Notes under the pieces: generated by a model
What the model was told of the DNA's origin: nothing
The model's database searches: none
The model's input: the letters and a program-made list of their open reading frames with translations, nothing else
Program-made: the position numbers and the translations under genes
Shown here: piece after piece, positions 21,275-32,471 of the stretch
Layout: each line of letters opens with the position of its first letter
How positions within the stretch are numbered: position 1 is the first letter of the stretch
NCBI GenBank assembly: GCA_020809705.1
Contig: CP085826.1
Span: 3,720,001-3,784,000 of the forward strand
Reading direction: 5' to 3'
From: Calonectria ilicicola
Taxonomy: Eukaryota; Ascomycota; Sordariomycetes; Hypocreales; Nectriaceae
DNA length: 64,000 bases

Positions 21275-22446
21275 CTCCCTCAAGCGCTCTCCTCTATCTC
21301 GGCATCTGGGCAGTCTCCTCCGTCTGGGGATCTCCCGTTCCCGAGTTTCCTCGTAGTTGGGGACAGGATCAGCAGCTACATCGACGGGGAGATGAATCAG
21401 CCGTCTACTGGGACGTGAGCGAGTTCAACTGCTTCAACGCCAGCTTGCCCAACATCACCATCTATGCCACCGGCGGCACCATTGCCGGCTCCGCAAGCTC
21501 GGCCGACCAAACCACTGGATATCAAGCTGGGGCTCTGGGAATCCAGGCCCTCATTGATGCCGTGCCGCAGCTATGCAACGTCTCCAACGTTCGTGGTGTC
21601 CAGGTGGTTAACACCGATAGCACCAACATGAACTCGAGCACCCTCCTGGCCCTCAGCCATCAGATCCAGGACGATCTCGAGAGCCCTTACATGCAGGGCG
21701 CCGTCGTTACGCACGGCACCGACACCCTCGAGGAGTCGGCCTTCTTCCTCGACCTTACCCTCAACACTGAGAAACCCGTTGTGGTGACGGGCGCGATGCG
21801 CCCCGCAACAGCTATTAGCGCTGATGGGCCAATGAACCTACTTTCTTCCGCTACCTTGGCGAGCAACGAGAACGCCCGAGGTCGGGGAGTTATGATTGTG
21901 CTCAATGACCGCATCGGATCCGCCCGTTTCATGGCCAAGACGAATTCAAACCAGCTGGATTCTTTTCAGTCAGCTGATGGCGGCCTCCTGGGCACATTCG
22001 TCAACATCCAACCCGTCTTCTTCTACCCGCCTTCGCGACCGTTGGGCCACCACTACTTTGACATGCGGCAAGTCCGACGTTGGCGCGGCGAGAAGCTTCC
22101 ACAGGTTGACGTCTTCTACGCGCACCAGGACCTCAACGTTGGCCTGATCCAAGCAGCCATCGACCTTGGGACCAGGGGTATCGTACTGGCGGGATTTGGT
22201 TCAGGGTACTGGACCGAGGCCGGAGCCGACGAAATCAACCGGGTGCTGCAGGATACAGACATCCCGGTCATCATGAGCCGAAGGCCCGGTTGGGGCTTTG
22301 CGAGCAGCAACGGGATAGATGGCATTGGAGCAGGATTTCTCAACCCGCAGAAGGCGCGGATACAACTTCAACTGGCTCTCGAGACGGGGCTTGAGACAGA
22401 TGCCATCCGAGCCATCTTCGAGTACCAGGCCGTGAACGTGCACTAA
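21214..22446 (+). CDS. L-asparaginase, type II (secreted or cell-surface)
   Basis: Intronless, 410 residues. It hydrolyses asparagine to aspartate and ammonia. A hydrophobic segment at about residues 10-38 is a signal peptide or signal anchor, and several N-glycosylation sequons (NASL, NITI, NVSN, NSST) follow, so the enzyme probably acts outside the cell. The family active-site residues are present: T89 in ATGGTIAG, Y103 in GYQAG, T169 and D170 in THGTDTLEE, and K242 in AKTN. The block NITIYATGGTIAG closely matches bacterial type II asparaginases. Other family blocks are MRPATAISADGPMNLL, RGVMIVLNDRI and GFGSGYW. An out-of-frame upstream ATG at 21089 may affect translation. The enzyme class is certain; location is inferred. 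Confidence 0.95.
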   Translation: MASTTTARTVYLWRLVVGMLAPSSALLYLGIWAVSSVWGSPVPEFPRSWGQDQQLHRRGDESAVYWDVSEFNCFNASLPNITIYATGGTIAGSASSADQTTGYQAGALGIQALIDAVPQLCNVSNVRGVQVVNTDSTNMNSSTLLALSHQIQDDLESPYMQGAVVTHGTDTLEESAFFLDLTLNTEKPVVVTGAMRPATAISADGPMNLLSSATLASNENARGRGVMIVLNDRIGSARFMAKTNSNQLDSFQSADGGLLGTFVNIQPVFFYPPSRPLGHHYFDMRQVRRWRGEKLPQVDVFYAHQDLNVGLIQAAIDLGTRGIVLAGFGSGYWTEAGADEINRVLQDTDIPVIMSRRPGWGFASSNGIDGIGAGFLNPQKARIQLQLALETGLETDAIRAIFEYQAVNVH

Positions 22447-25400
22447 TTTGCTCGCTGAAGATGCGCCGTCTGTATCACATCCTGTCCAGCTTGCCGGGGT
22501 GGTCACCAATTTCACCACAGCCACACACCACTGGTCGGTCGACTTATAATCACTCGCATCTGGACAGAGTCACGCCCACACCACCAACACGAGGTGCACA
22601 CCACCAAGCATGCACCTGCACACAAACATGCACACACACATATATGCACACGCATACGCACCACACACACAATCTGCACTTTCAACACACTGCATTCAAA
22701 AAGGGTTAAAAGGTTTTTTTTGGGCAAAAAAAGGGATCTGGTCATCTGGTTAATGTTTTTTTTTGTGTTTTTTTTTTTTTTTTTGGTTTGTTATTGTTTT
22801 TGTTCCCTTTTCTTTGCGTTTGAGGCACAAAGCCGGCAAAAAGCGAGGGCGGTGGTTGTCCAAAAAAGGTCATTCGAGGAAAAGGAAAAACGGGAAAGGG
22901 TACATTCCATTCCGCCATTGGGTGCAGGGGCCCCGGGATGGCGAGATCACAGGATGAGTCCGGCGGAGGAATAAAACATGGTCAGAGGAGGCGCTTCGGA
23001 GCATGGGATGGTATAATCGCTAATTGTCGTGTACGAGCTATGACTGTAATGATATTCAACCTGGCCATAGAGTAGGACCAGGAAATTCCAAATTCGGTAT
23101 TTCGTGCCAAGACTGGGGTCTCGATAATGCGCGTGTGATCTTGAAAAGTCTGACCTGCCTCGATGGCTCCATGCAGCTGTCACCATATGTCGTATCTCTC
23201 TGCAAATGTGCCTACCTGACACAACAAGGCTGATCGATCCCTCCCTTCCATGGGATGGGCTTCGATTGTTTCGAGTAGCATTCATGACATAATGAAAAAT
23301 GCACAATGACGACGTCGAGGATTAATTCAGGCGCTGTTTCGCCTTGTTTCGTTTTGGCCCTCCCGTCTCCCGTCCCGCGTTCCCCGTCGGTCTGAGTCTG
23401 GGGCGCGGCTTGTGCTAGTCGTTGCCGTAACTTAAGCTGCCGCGGAAGAAGCAAATCCGTCCAAGGTGTGGGCTGGCTGCGCTGCACCCTTCTTCACGGT
23501 GCATGCTGGAGGAGCCGCGGTCAACCCCTGACGCCGACGGAAAAGTCTAGAAGGTGAACGGAACACCGAATCCATCACCGGCCCCCCTTCAGAGCGCCGC
23601 CAAGGCTTCGAATCGCTGCAGAAGAAAAAAGAAAAAGCCTGTGCGCAAATACCATGTTGATTGACCTCGTCAAGCGAATAATCCCCAACCCAATTGCCTC
23701 AGGGTTACGGACTCCCACCGGTGGATCTCTAGTGGGCCCTGGGAAAAGGTGCCGACAGCGCATACATGAAATGAGCCGGATGGCAGTCTGCAGAGCTGAC
23801 GGAGGACTGTGCATCCATCCCGGATCGATGGTAGTACGCGTTTTGAGCTCGGTGATAAAGTTGGGCGTTTACATACATCCACTCACGATGATCTGAGGTT
23901 GGTTGCGCTGCACAGAGTTGCTGCACCATCCTGACGCCATTGCCAACTAGGCAAGAACATGACTAGCCTCAATGGTGATCGACAAGGACAGACACGACTC
24001 GCCAATTCAAACCAACGAACGAAGGCCTTTTGACTTTTTGCATGAAGGAACCGCCGTTTTTTACCCTTGTTGTCCATGATCAGATTGTATCCGCCCGAAC
24101 AATATTTGGTAAAGACAAGTCTGGGCAGCATCCCTCGGGGGACCTTGTCTATCAAGTCCCCTGTCTGCCAGGGGCTTTTGACTTCTGCACTGCATGCTTT
24201 CAGACAGGGGACCAGCCACAGGAGGTCCTGCCACAGGGAGGGCTGGTCCTGGAAGCCGTTGGGACCGCTTTGGGTCAACTTTTTCAACCTGTTTGACTGG
24301 GTTTACTCGTAAACGGTAGGTGGCTAGCACCCCGGTATAGGCATAACCTCACATACCATCTCTAATCAAGCTGGGGACAAAAAACATGGGATACCAAGCC
24401 AATTAAACAGTTACCTACACATCTACTCTACCACCGAATTATTATGACTAGATGTGCTGCCTCCAATCGGCTGTATCTCCTTCTTTGGACGCTTTTGCCT
24501 TCTAAATATGTTAGATATTAAATAAATAAATTTAATAATTTTGTTTTATTTGATTAGGACGCTTGGTTTGGTGTCTTATGTTTTCGATCACCCCTTTGCC
24601 AATGTCCCATTTATGCATACTGGAACCTCGCAGCGATTTTTCTTCTCCACCTCGAAGCTTGGGAACCTGGGAGGGGAACCCTTGCTAACGGCCCCGGTGC
24701 TTTGCCATCCACCACCACACCACACTTTGACTCTGCATATTGTCTGCTTCGATGCGGTACGTGTCCTGCGCGTGCAGCGCGTGGCCTGCGGGTACATTGC
24801 GGTGGGTTGCACCATCCCTCGTGTCTCGCGATTGGACAGGTTGTGCACAACCTTTTGCTGGACCACAGTGATCCGATGCCACACGCTGACGCGGTGGTGA
24901 TCTAATCTTGGACGAAAAAGATGGATCGCAACCACATCAGCCAGCAAGCCACAGTGCTCCACAGCCACTTTCGTTTCTTGGTTGCCAGCGTCTCACCACT
25001 CACTGGTACTCCTGGTGATCGCACACGGTGACGCCGAGACTGGCTGGACCTTTCTCGAAATCGACATTGCCAAAGACAACCCCACGCTCGTTTACACCCC
25101 GCCTGAACCACCCCAAATCGCGGCGTTTTGATCTGGTCGTCGTCCGCAAATCTGACCATCAAACGCACCCCTGCCACCCTTCCTCAGCCTCCCAGCCTTA
25201 CTCTCGGATGAACCGGTGACCTGGCTCAACACAATTCACCCCCAAACCCAATTCCAAACCCGCGTAACGACCCCCGTCCACGTATCCCGGACTCGCGGAT
25301 ACCCGTATCTTCCGAGACGACGGTCCAGCCGCGACTAGATGACCCAGCGCCGACGACAAACCTCCCTTGCCGAACGAGGCGCCTCCTCATTTGGCCAACT

Positions 25401-25531
25401 TCCCACCGTCGGCCGCCCCCTCCAAGCCTCGATGTACTGAATCGCCACCAGTCCACCAAGTCACTCGTTTTTGTATTTCCTCATACATGGCCATCGATTG
25501 CGCCTAATCACGCCCCCAAGGTTTCATCGCC
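22447..25531. other. Intergenic region with low-complexity and AT-rich patches
   Basis: 3.1 kb without a convincing gene. It contains a CA-rich block at 22590-22680, T-runs around 22754-22800, and an extremely AT-rich insert at 24495-24556 bracketed by an 8-bp direct repeat. The last 500 bp are C-rich and probably form the promoter and leader of the flippase gene. Confidence 0.5.
22590..22680. repeat. CA-rich low-complexity block
   Basis: Imperfect ACAC, CACC and GCACAC units run for about 90 bp just after the asparaginase gene, followed by short A and T runs. Confidence 0.7.
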
Positions 25532-28500
25532 ATGATACCAGGCCGCTCCAGCTTGGAGAAGCGCCGGGGCTCTGACGCGATTGCCAAGTCTCGCCGTCAT
25601 GTCCGCCTGCGCAACGATGCCGCCGCATACTCCGAATCGCTGAAGCAGCGTTTTGCAGAGGCTATCGCAGCCTTGTACCAAAAAACCATTGTTGAGCTGA
25701 TCCGCCGTCGAAACAATATCACGCCTTCCAAAGATGGCCGCCACATCCCTCTACAGATTGAGCACGAGAAACCCCTCATCGATACTCATCGTGGTGTTGC
25801 ATACATTTCGAATAGCATCCGTACCTCTCGATATACAGTCTGGGATTTTTTCCCGAAGCAACTGTTCTTCCAGTTCTCCCGCGTTGGAAATTTCTATTTC
25901 CTCTGCGTTGGTATCCCGCAGATGGTACGTCTTGACTCGCAATCCCACCTTAGACTCCACCTGCAAAACCACATGCAAGCTAACATTTTTGGGCTAGATT
26001 CCAGGCTTGTCCACTACTGGATCATACACCACTATCTTGCCCCTCCTCTTCTTTGTGCTTTTAACCATTGTGAAGGAGGGATACGACGACTACAAACGAC
26101 ATCGCCTTGACGAAATCGAGAATGCATACTTTGCCACTGCTCTGAGTCGGGAGGATCGATATACAGGGAAGATAAAGACGAATAGTATATGGAGACGATA
26201 TAACCCATTTGTGGTTAATTCGAAAGCCGAACCTCGGCCAGTCCCCGACGAAGAATTCCAGGGTATAAAATGGGTTCCCGTGCGGTGGAGTGAGATCAAG
26301 GTTGGAGACATTGTTCGATTAACCCGCGACGAACCTATTCCTGCCGATATCGTTCTGCTTCACAGCGATGGGGAAAATGGGCTTGCGTATATCGAGACGA
26401 TGGCCCTTGACGGCGAGACCAACCTAAAGACTAAACAGGTTGCCCCTGCCTTGGAAGGCTGTGATACTATCGAAGGCATCTCTCGATGCAACGCAGAGTT
26501 TGTTGTTGAGGAACCCAATCCCGATCTATTTCACTTCGATGGGCGTGTCACGGTCGGCGACAAAACGGTTCCGCTGACCCCAAATGAAGTCATTTATAGA
26601 GGCTGTATATTGCGCAACACCAACTGTATCCATGGCATCGTCATCAATTCTGGCGAAGAATGCAAGATGCGCAAAAACGCAAACAAACATCCCAAAGCCA
26701 AGAAGCCAGCCCTGGAGCGAGTTGTCAACAAAATTGTCATTGTTCTGGCCATTTATGTCATCATCCTATCAGTCGGCGAGTCAATGGGTTACGTTATGTG
26801 GCAAGATAAAACCGAAGAGCATTCCTGGTACCTCAATGGGGCTGCGGTTCCGTTTTATCAGATCATCATTGCTTTCATTATCATGTTCAACAACATCGTC
26901 CCCCTTGCTCTGTATATCAGTTTAGAAATCGTCAAAATCGGCCAGCTTCTCATGTTGAATTCTGATGTCGAAATGTATGATGAGGAATCTGATACTCCAG
27001 CGCGATGTAACACGAATACCATCCTGGAAAACTTGGGTCAAATCGGTTACATTTTCTCAGACAAGACAGGAACTTTGACAGACAATGTCATGAAATTTCG
27101 CAAGATCAGTGTTGCAGGAACAGTTTGGTTACATGAGATGGATCTCCAAAGGAGTGACACTAATCAACTTGAAGATGTGAAACTAGGCGATGATGATTCA
27201 AACAGCGACCCGTCTCTCTACAATGCGGAACCGGTAACTGTCGTCATCCCGGAGGAGCAACCACCACCATCAAATAACCTGACGGTTGCATCACCCACAC
27301 GACCCTCCATGTCGCCATCGAGGCCTTCCATGTCGCCCTCTCGGATATCGATGACAGGTCGCAGATCTTCATCTGTGTGGCGATCAACGGGACGACCAGA
27401 CCATGTTCAGCCTAGCGTTACAACGGAGGATTTGCTAGAGTATCTTCGTCTTCGTCCTAATTCGGGTTTCTCTAAAAAGGTCAAGCAGTACATCTTGGCC
27501 ATGGCCCTATGTCATACATGCTTGCCTGAACGAACCGCGACGGGGGAATTTGAATTCCAGGCCTCATCGCCAGATGAACTCGCACTTGTTAGAGCTGCCC
27601 AAGAGTTGGGGTTTCTTGTCATCAATCGCACGACCCAGACAATCACGCTGAATATCAAAAACCCAGAAGGGTGGGAAGAGGAACAAAAATACCAAATTTT
27701 GGATGTCATTGAGTTCAGCAGTGCGCGAAAGAGAATGTCTGTTATCGTTCGCTGTCCGGATGGTCGAATTTGCATCATCTGCAAAGGAGCGGATTCGGCA
27801 ATCCTCCCTCGCTTGAAATTGTCCACACTTGCTAAGCAGAAAGCCACCGAGGTGCGAAAGAGCGCAGATTTAGAACGCGAACTCTACCGTCGCAGCGAAC
27901 AGCAAGAACCGCGAAATAGTTTTGGCGGTAGGCCCAGCTTGACAGTTCGGCGCAATCCCACTCTCACCAGGGATCGAAGCAGCAGCCAGCGACCTAAAGG
28001 AGACCGCAGCAAGTCATTCGAATTTAGCAGGCTTGCCCGCCGGTCAGAAGACAAGCCTAGGCTCTCCATTACTACCCGCGGCGTTTCGATTGATGCCCCT
28101 CGAGGCCAGTATCTGAACACTCCTGTGCACTACCAGGCACCTGTCCCTGACCATTTCGACTTCTTGGATGACCCGGCTATCTACGACGAATCGGCGGTGT
28201 TTTCGAAGTGTTTCAAGCATTTAGATGACTTCGCTACAGAGGGCCTGCGTACTCTGATGTTCGCCCAAAAGTTTGTTCCAGAACAAGAGTATCAAACTTG
28301 GAAAAAGGTCTGGGATGAAGCCACAACGAGCCTTGTCGATCGTCAGGAACTTATTGAAGCTGCGGGTGACACCATCGAACAAGGGTTTGACCTCGTTGGT
28401 GCGAGTGCCATTGAGGACAAGCTTCAAAAGGGGGTCCCTGAGACCATCGACCGACTTCGAAGGGCTAATATCAAGATTTGGATGCTCACGGGAGACAAAC

Positions 28501-29941
28501 GAGAGACGGCTATCAACATCGCCCATTCAGCCCGACTTTGTAAACCTGGCTCTGATTTGTACATCCTTGACATTGCCAAAGGAGCACTCGACTCACAGCT
28601 GGTGGCGTTAATGGATGATTTGCAAGCTGGTTCTGTACACAGTGTTGTCGTCATTGATGGTCAAACACTCGCTACTGTCGAAAAGTCATCTGAACTTTCA
28701 GCCCAATTCTACAACGTCATGCTGTTAGTCGACTCGGTCATCTGCTGTCGCGCCTCGCCCGCACAAAAAGCTCTTCTTGTTCGGACTGTCAGGTCTCGAC
28801 TGAAGGGTTTACGTGGAAGGCATCGACGTGGTATTACTCTGGCCATTGGCGACGGTGCAAACGATTTAGCAATGATCCAAGCAAGTCATGTTGGAGTCGG
28901 AATCTCAGGCAAGGAGGGTCTTCAGGCTGCGCGTGTAGCAGACTACTCTATCGCGCAGTTCCGATTCCTGCAACGCCTTCTGCTTGTACATGGACGATGG
29001 AATTATGTTCGTACCGCCAAATTCATTCTTTGCACTTTCTGGAAGGAAATGTTCTTCTATTTGCCAACAGCACAATACCAGAGATACACTGGGTATAGTG
29101 GTACCTCGCTGTACGAAGCTACAAGCTTGACTGTTTTCAACACTCTTTTTACCAGTTTGTGCGTAATTTGCTTTGGAATTTGGGAGCAGGATCTGAGCGC
29201 GGAAACGCTCCTTGCTGTTCCTGAGCTTTATGTTTTTGGCCAGCGTAATATGGGTCTAAACTTTTGGAAATTTACTCGGTGGATGCTACTCGGCGCGATT
29301 GAGGGCGTTGTCTGCTGGTATGGTGTTTGGGCAGGCTACGGCTGGATCTCGCCGGCTGCACGAGATATTGGTTTGTATGCCCTTGGCACTCTTACGTTCA
29401 CGGCCGGTGTCCTGTGGATTAACTGGAAGCTATTGTATGTCCCCAGACCAAACCACTGGGTTTTACGAGTCAAATTGCTAACTGTCACAGCATTTTTGAA
29501 ACACATTACAAGACAGGTGTTGTCATGTTTTCCTTTTTCCTTACCACGTTCGGATGGTGGGCCTGGCTTTGTTTCCTTGATGGAGTATACGGAGCGTCGC
29601 TTTCTGGCACATATGCTATCCGAGACAGCTTCACAACGCTATTTGGTGGCGATGCTGTGTGGTGGTCTACACTCTTCATTGTCCTGGGCCTACTGGGTCT
29701 GATGGAAATTGTCATGAAGACGGCGAGGCGCCAACTTCTCATTGCTGGCCTCTGGAAGTGGCCGCCGTGGAAGCAAGGCCGAAGCGGCGATAATATTGAA
29801 GAGTGGGACGTTGAACTCTGGCAGGAACTGGAGCAGGATCCTGTCATGAGACAACGGCTGCGGCGGCTTTGCCGTGATGAACCCCTGGACGAACAGGATG
29901 AACCCGATCTCCGATTAGAAGAGGAGGTAAGAGAGGGCTGA
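25532..29941 (+). CDS. P4-type ATPase, phospholipid flippase (Dnf3-like)
   Basis: Joined exons are 25532-25924, 25998-29434 and 29491-29941, giving 1426 residues. P4-ATPases move phospholipids from the outer or lumenal to the cytosolic leaflet of plasma, Golgi and endosomal membranes, usually with a Cdc50-family subunit. Seen motifs are DGETNLKTKQ (about residue 269), the phosphorylation site DKTGTLTDN at D486, KGADSAI, and GDGANDLAMIQ (about 1082). The first membrane hairpin spans the first intron, joined as GIPQM-IPGLSTTGSYTT, and resembles Dnf3 more than Drs2, Neo1 or Dnf1. The second intron join gives NWKLF-IFETHYKTG. A low-complexity insert at about residues 560-590 repeats SMSPSRP, and another Arg/Ser-rich insert lies in the nucleotide-binding domain. 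Paralogue assignment is moderately sure; the family is certain. Confidence 0.95.
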
Positions 29942-30455
29942 ATTCAGGTTTAGACTCGTGGCGGGTTCAGTCATTATTTTTTTTTTTTATGTGTCACGAT
30001 ACCCCTTAGACAACGAGGGCTGGTTGGTTCCAACCCGAGGCCTTGCATTAGCAACTGGTGGATAATTCTTATGTCAGTATATATACATGTAGACACTATC
30101 ATACACGCACAAAGAGATACAATAATGGTTATTTTTATTTTTATACCTTAATTTCTAACCATCTCGGCTTGAACCTGGAGTCTACTTTGAGAGGTTTTAG
30201 TATATTTGACAACAAAAAGGTCACTACAAGAAGTAAGAACAAGAATTTTCAAGTGCGATTCTATTCAAATATTCGCAACCAAACGGTATTTCTAAACACT
30301 TAAACACGCTGTTTTCAAAACTTGCTCCGTCGAGTTGAAATCACCTTTTTTTTCGACAACGCTTCAATCAATAACATAATCACCGTTTTTTTAAATGACA
30401 TAGCTGGTGAAGCACGCAAAAAATCAACTCTCTTCATCCCTCCGCGGTCCGTTCA
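29942..30455. other. AT-rich convergent 3' region
   Basis: Between the convergent flippase and transporter genes. The DNA is AT-rich with several A and T runs, consistent with two 3' UTRs. No gene is seen. Confidence 0.6.
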
Positions 30456-32471
30456 TTACGCGAGTCGGTCTGTCAGGTCGATCGGCTTCTTGCCGATGAT
30501 CTCCATGCTTCGGAAGGTTGTAAAGACCAGCACCATGGCCATGACGAGGATGCCAAAGTTGGTCCAGCCGGCGGCGCGGAGTCCCTTGAGCGACGGCCAA
30601 TCCCAGGGCTCGACGGACCCGACATGCTGGACGTCCACGTTGCGCGCAGATGCCATGACGGACGTCTGGACCGATGTGGCAATGGCGAGGGCAATGGCGC
30701 GCCCAAACATCCCCATCATGTTGATCAGGGCGCCGCCCACGGCCTGGTCCTCTGGCGGGAGCTCACGGGAGGTGTAAAGGGTCAAGCACGGCCAGGCGGT
30801 GTCGGCTCCGGCGACTGACAGTATCATGGCCCAGAGGCCCCAGGCGAAGTACGACGTGGTGGGAGGGATGGGGACGGCGTAGAGCAAGGCGGCGATGCAA
30901 ACGCAAATGTGACCGCCGCCGACGATGAAGATGGTGGGGACGCGGCCGAGCAGCTGGGCGACAATCACGGCAACAATGGCACCAAAGACGCCGGTGGGGA
31001 TGAAGCGCAGCATGGTTTGCAGGGGAGATAGGCCCTGGTAGTCCTGGAAGTAGTAGGTGGCGTAGATGAGGAAGTTGTTGAAGCCGCCAAAAAAGAGTCC
31101 CATGATGACCATGACGGCGCTGAAGCGCCACTTGCGGAAGATGGAAGGCTTCACCAGAGGGGGCCTGCTCGTCTTAGTCTCTAGGTAATGGACCCAAAAG
31201 CCGAAGCAGACGATGATAATGATCGAAACGACAATGAGGACGGGAACCCAGGGAGTAGACCATCCAACGACGTTGCCCTCGGTCAAGGCGAACATGAGAG
31301 CCAGCAGGCCAACTGTGATGAGAGTAGCGCCGATCCAATCGATCTTGGCAGTCTTGGCTCTCAGAGTGGCCCCATCGGAGGGAGGCTCCTTGGAGGCGGG
31401 GACAAAGAGGATGCCGGCGACGGAGATGATGCCGGCCATGATGGCTAGAACACCAAAGACCCATTTCCAGCTTGCCCATTCGGCGACCAAGCCAGAAACA
31501 AGGTTGCCGCAGACACTCCCCAGGGGCGCACCAGCAGCTGGCAGAATTGGTGAGCTTGTGTCTAAAACAAATAGTGTAGATGGTACAAGTAATCAATCCA
31601 ACTTACCGTAGGCGCTAAAGGCATAGTTCTTGGCCTTTCCGGGCGGGAATGTGGTTCCCAAGATGCCAATGGCGGTTGGAACGTTGGCAGCGGCTCCCTA
31701 AACGAATGAGCACGACGAGGTTAGCACGAGAGTTTCGAGGAGGGTCTTGTTTCAAGGGGGGGGGATCATGTCTTACCAAGCCGTGGAGGCCGCGAAACAA
31801 ATCAAAGACAATTTCAGAAGGCAGAAACGGGTTCACGACACATGAGATGGTGACCCATATGGAGCCAAGGATGAAGATAAGGCGCTTGCCGTAGATGTCA
31901 GCAATGCGACCCCAGAGCAGCAGGAAGCAGCCAAAGGTCAAGACGTAGGACGACACAACCCATTGCTGCCGCGTGTCGGGGATGTCGAGGTCGCGGCTAA
32001 TGTGAGGCAGGATAATGACGACGCTCTGACTTGCGAGAGTCTAAAGGCGGCGGATGTTAGTTAGCACGGGTGACGCGACTTGTAAGTGGAAGGGAAAGGG
32101 AAGGGAAGGGAACTTACATTGAGAAACGAAGCACCAGTTACTGTTGCCACCAGCGCGATGCAGCGACCCTTGGAAAGTTGAAGCTCGTTTTTGGACTCAA
32201 TTGAGTCGCCGTCATCATCGTCGGCCGGTTGTTCGTTGACGGTAATAGAGTTGGAGCTCCGAGCCGGTGCCGGCGACTTCTTTTCCGGGTCCGAACCGAC
32301 CTCGGTGGCTGATTGCGCCGAAGCAATTAACTTTGGGCTTTCTTTTTCCCCTTCTGAACCGATGGCGGCGGCAGCAGAGGGCACGGGAGCGCCATGGCCA
32401 ACAGCTTGGACGGCGACGGAGACTCCAGGCGCAGCACCTGGAGAATTGTCGGTTTTCTCACCGGAAGCCAT
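30456..32471 (-). CDS. MFS transporter, DHA2 (14-TM drug:H+ antiporter) type
   Basis: Four exons: complement(30456-31561, 31607-31697, 31777-32040, 32118-32471), 604 residues. A long Ala/Ser/Glu-rich cytosolic head (about 105 residues) precedes the membrane part. The segment TLASQSVVIILPHISRDLDI, then QQWVVSSYVLTFGCFLLLWGRIADIYGKR, is typical of fungal DHA2 multidrug or aminotriazole-resistance transporters, and the hydrophobic segments fit 14 helices. The substrate is unknown. The 81st-percentile-short third exon (91 nt) and its 45-nt intron keep frame and restore GAAANVPTAIGILG. The start is the ATG at 32471; upstream frame is open but begins with a TTG. A TATA-like element inside a GC-rich dyad lies about 250 bp upstream. 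Confidence 0.92.

Noticed and set aside
1..22446. Asparagine-related gene cluster (ASNSD1-like gene plus asparaginase)
   Set aside because: The two genes are 20 kb apart with unrelated genes between them, and the ASNSD1-like protein is not an established asparagine-metabolism enzyme.
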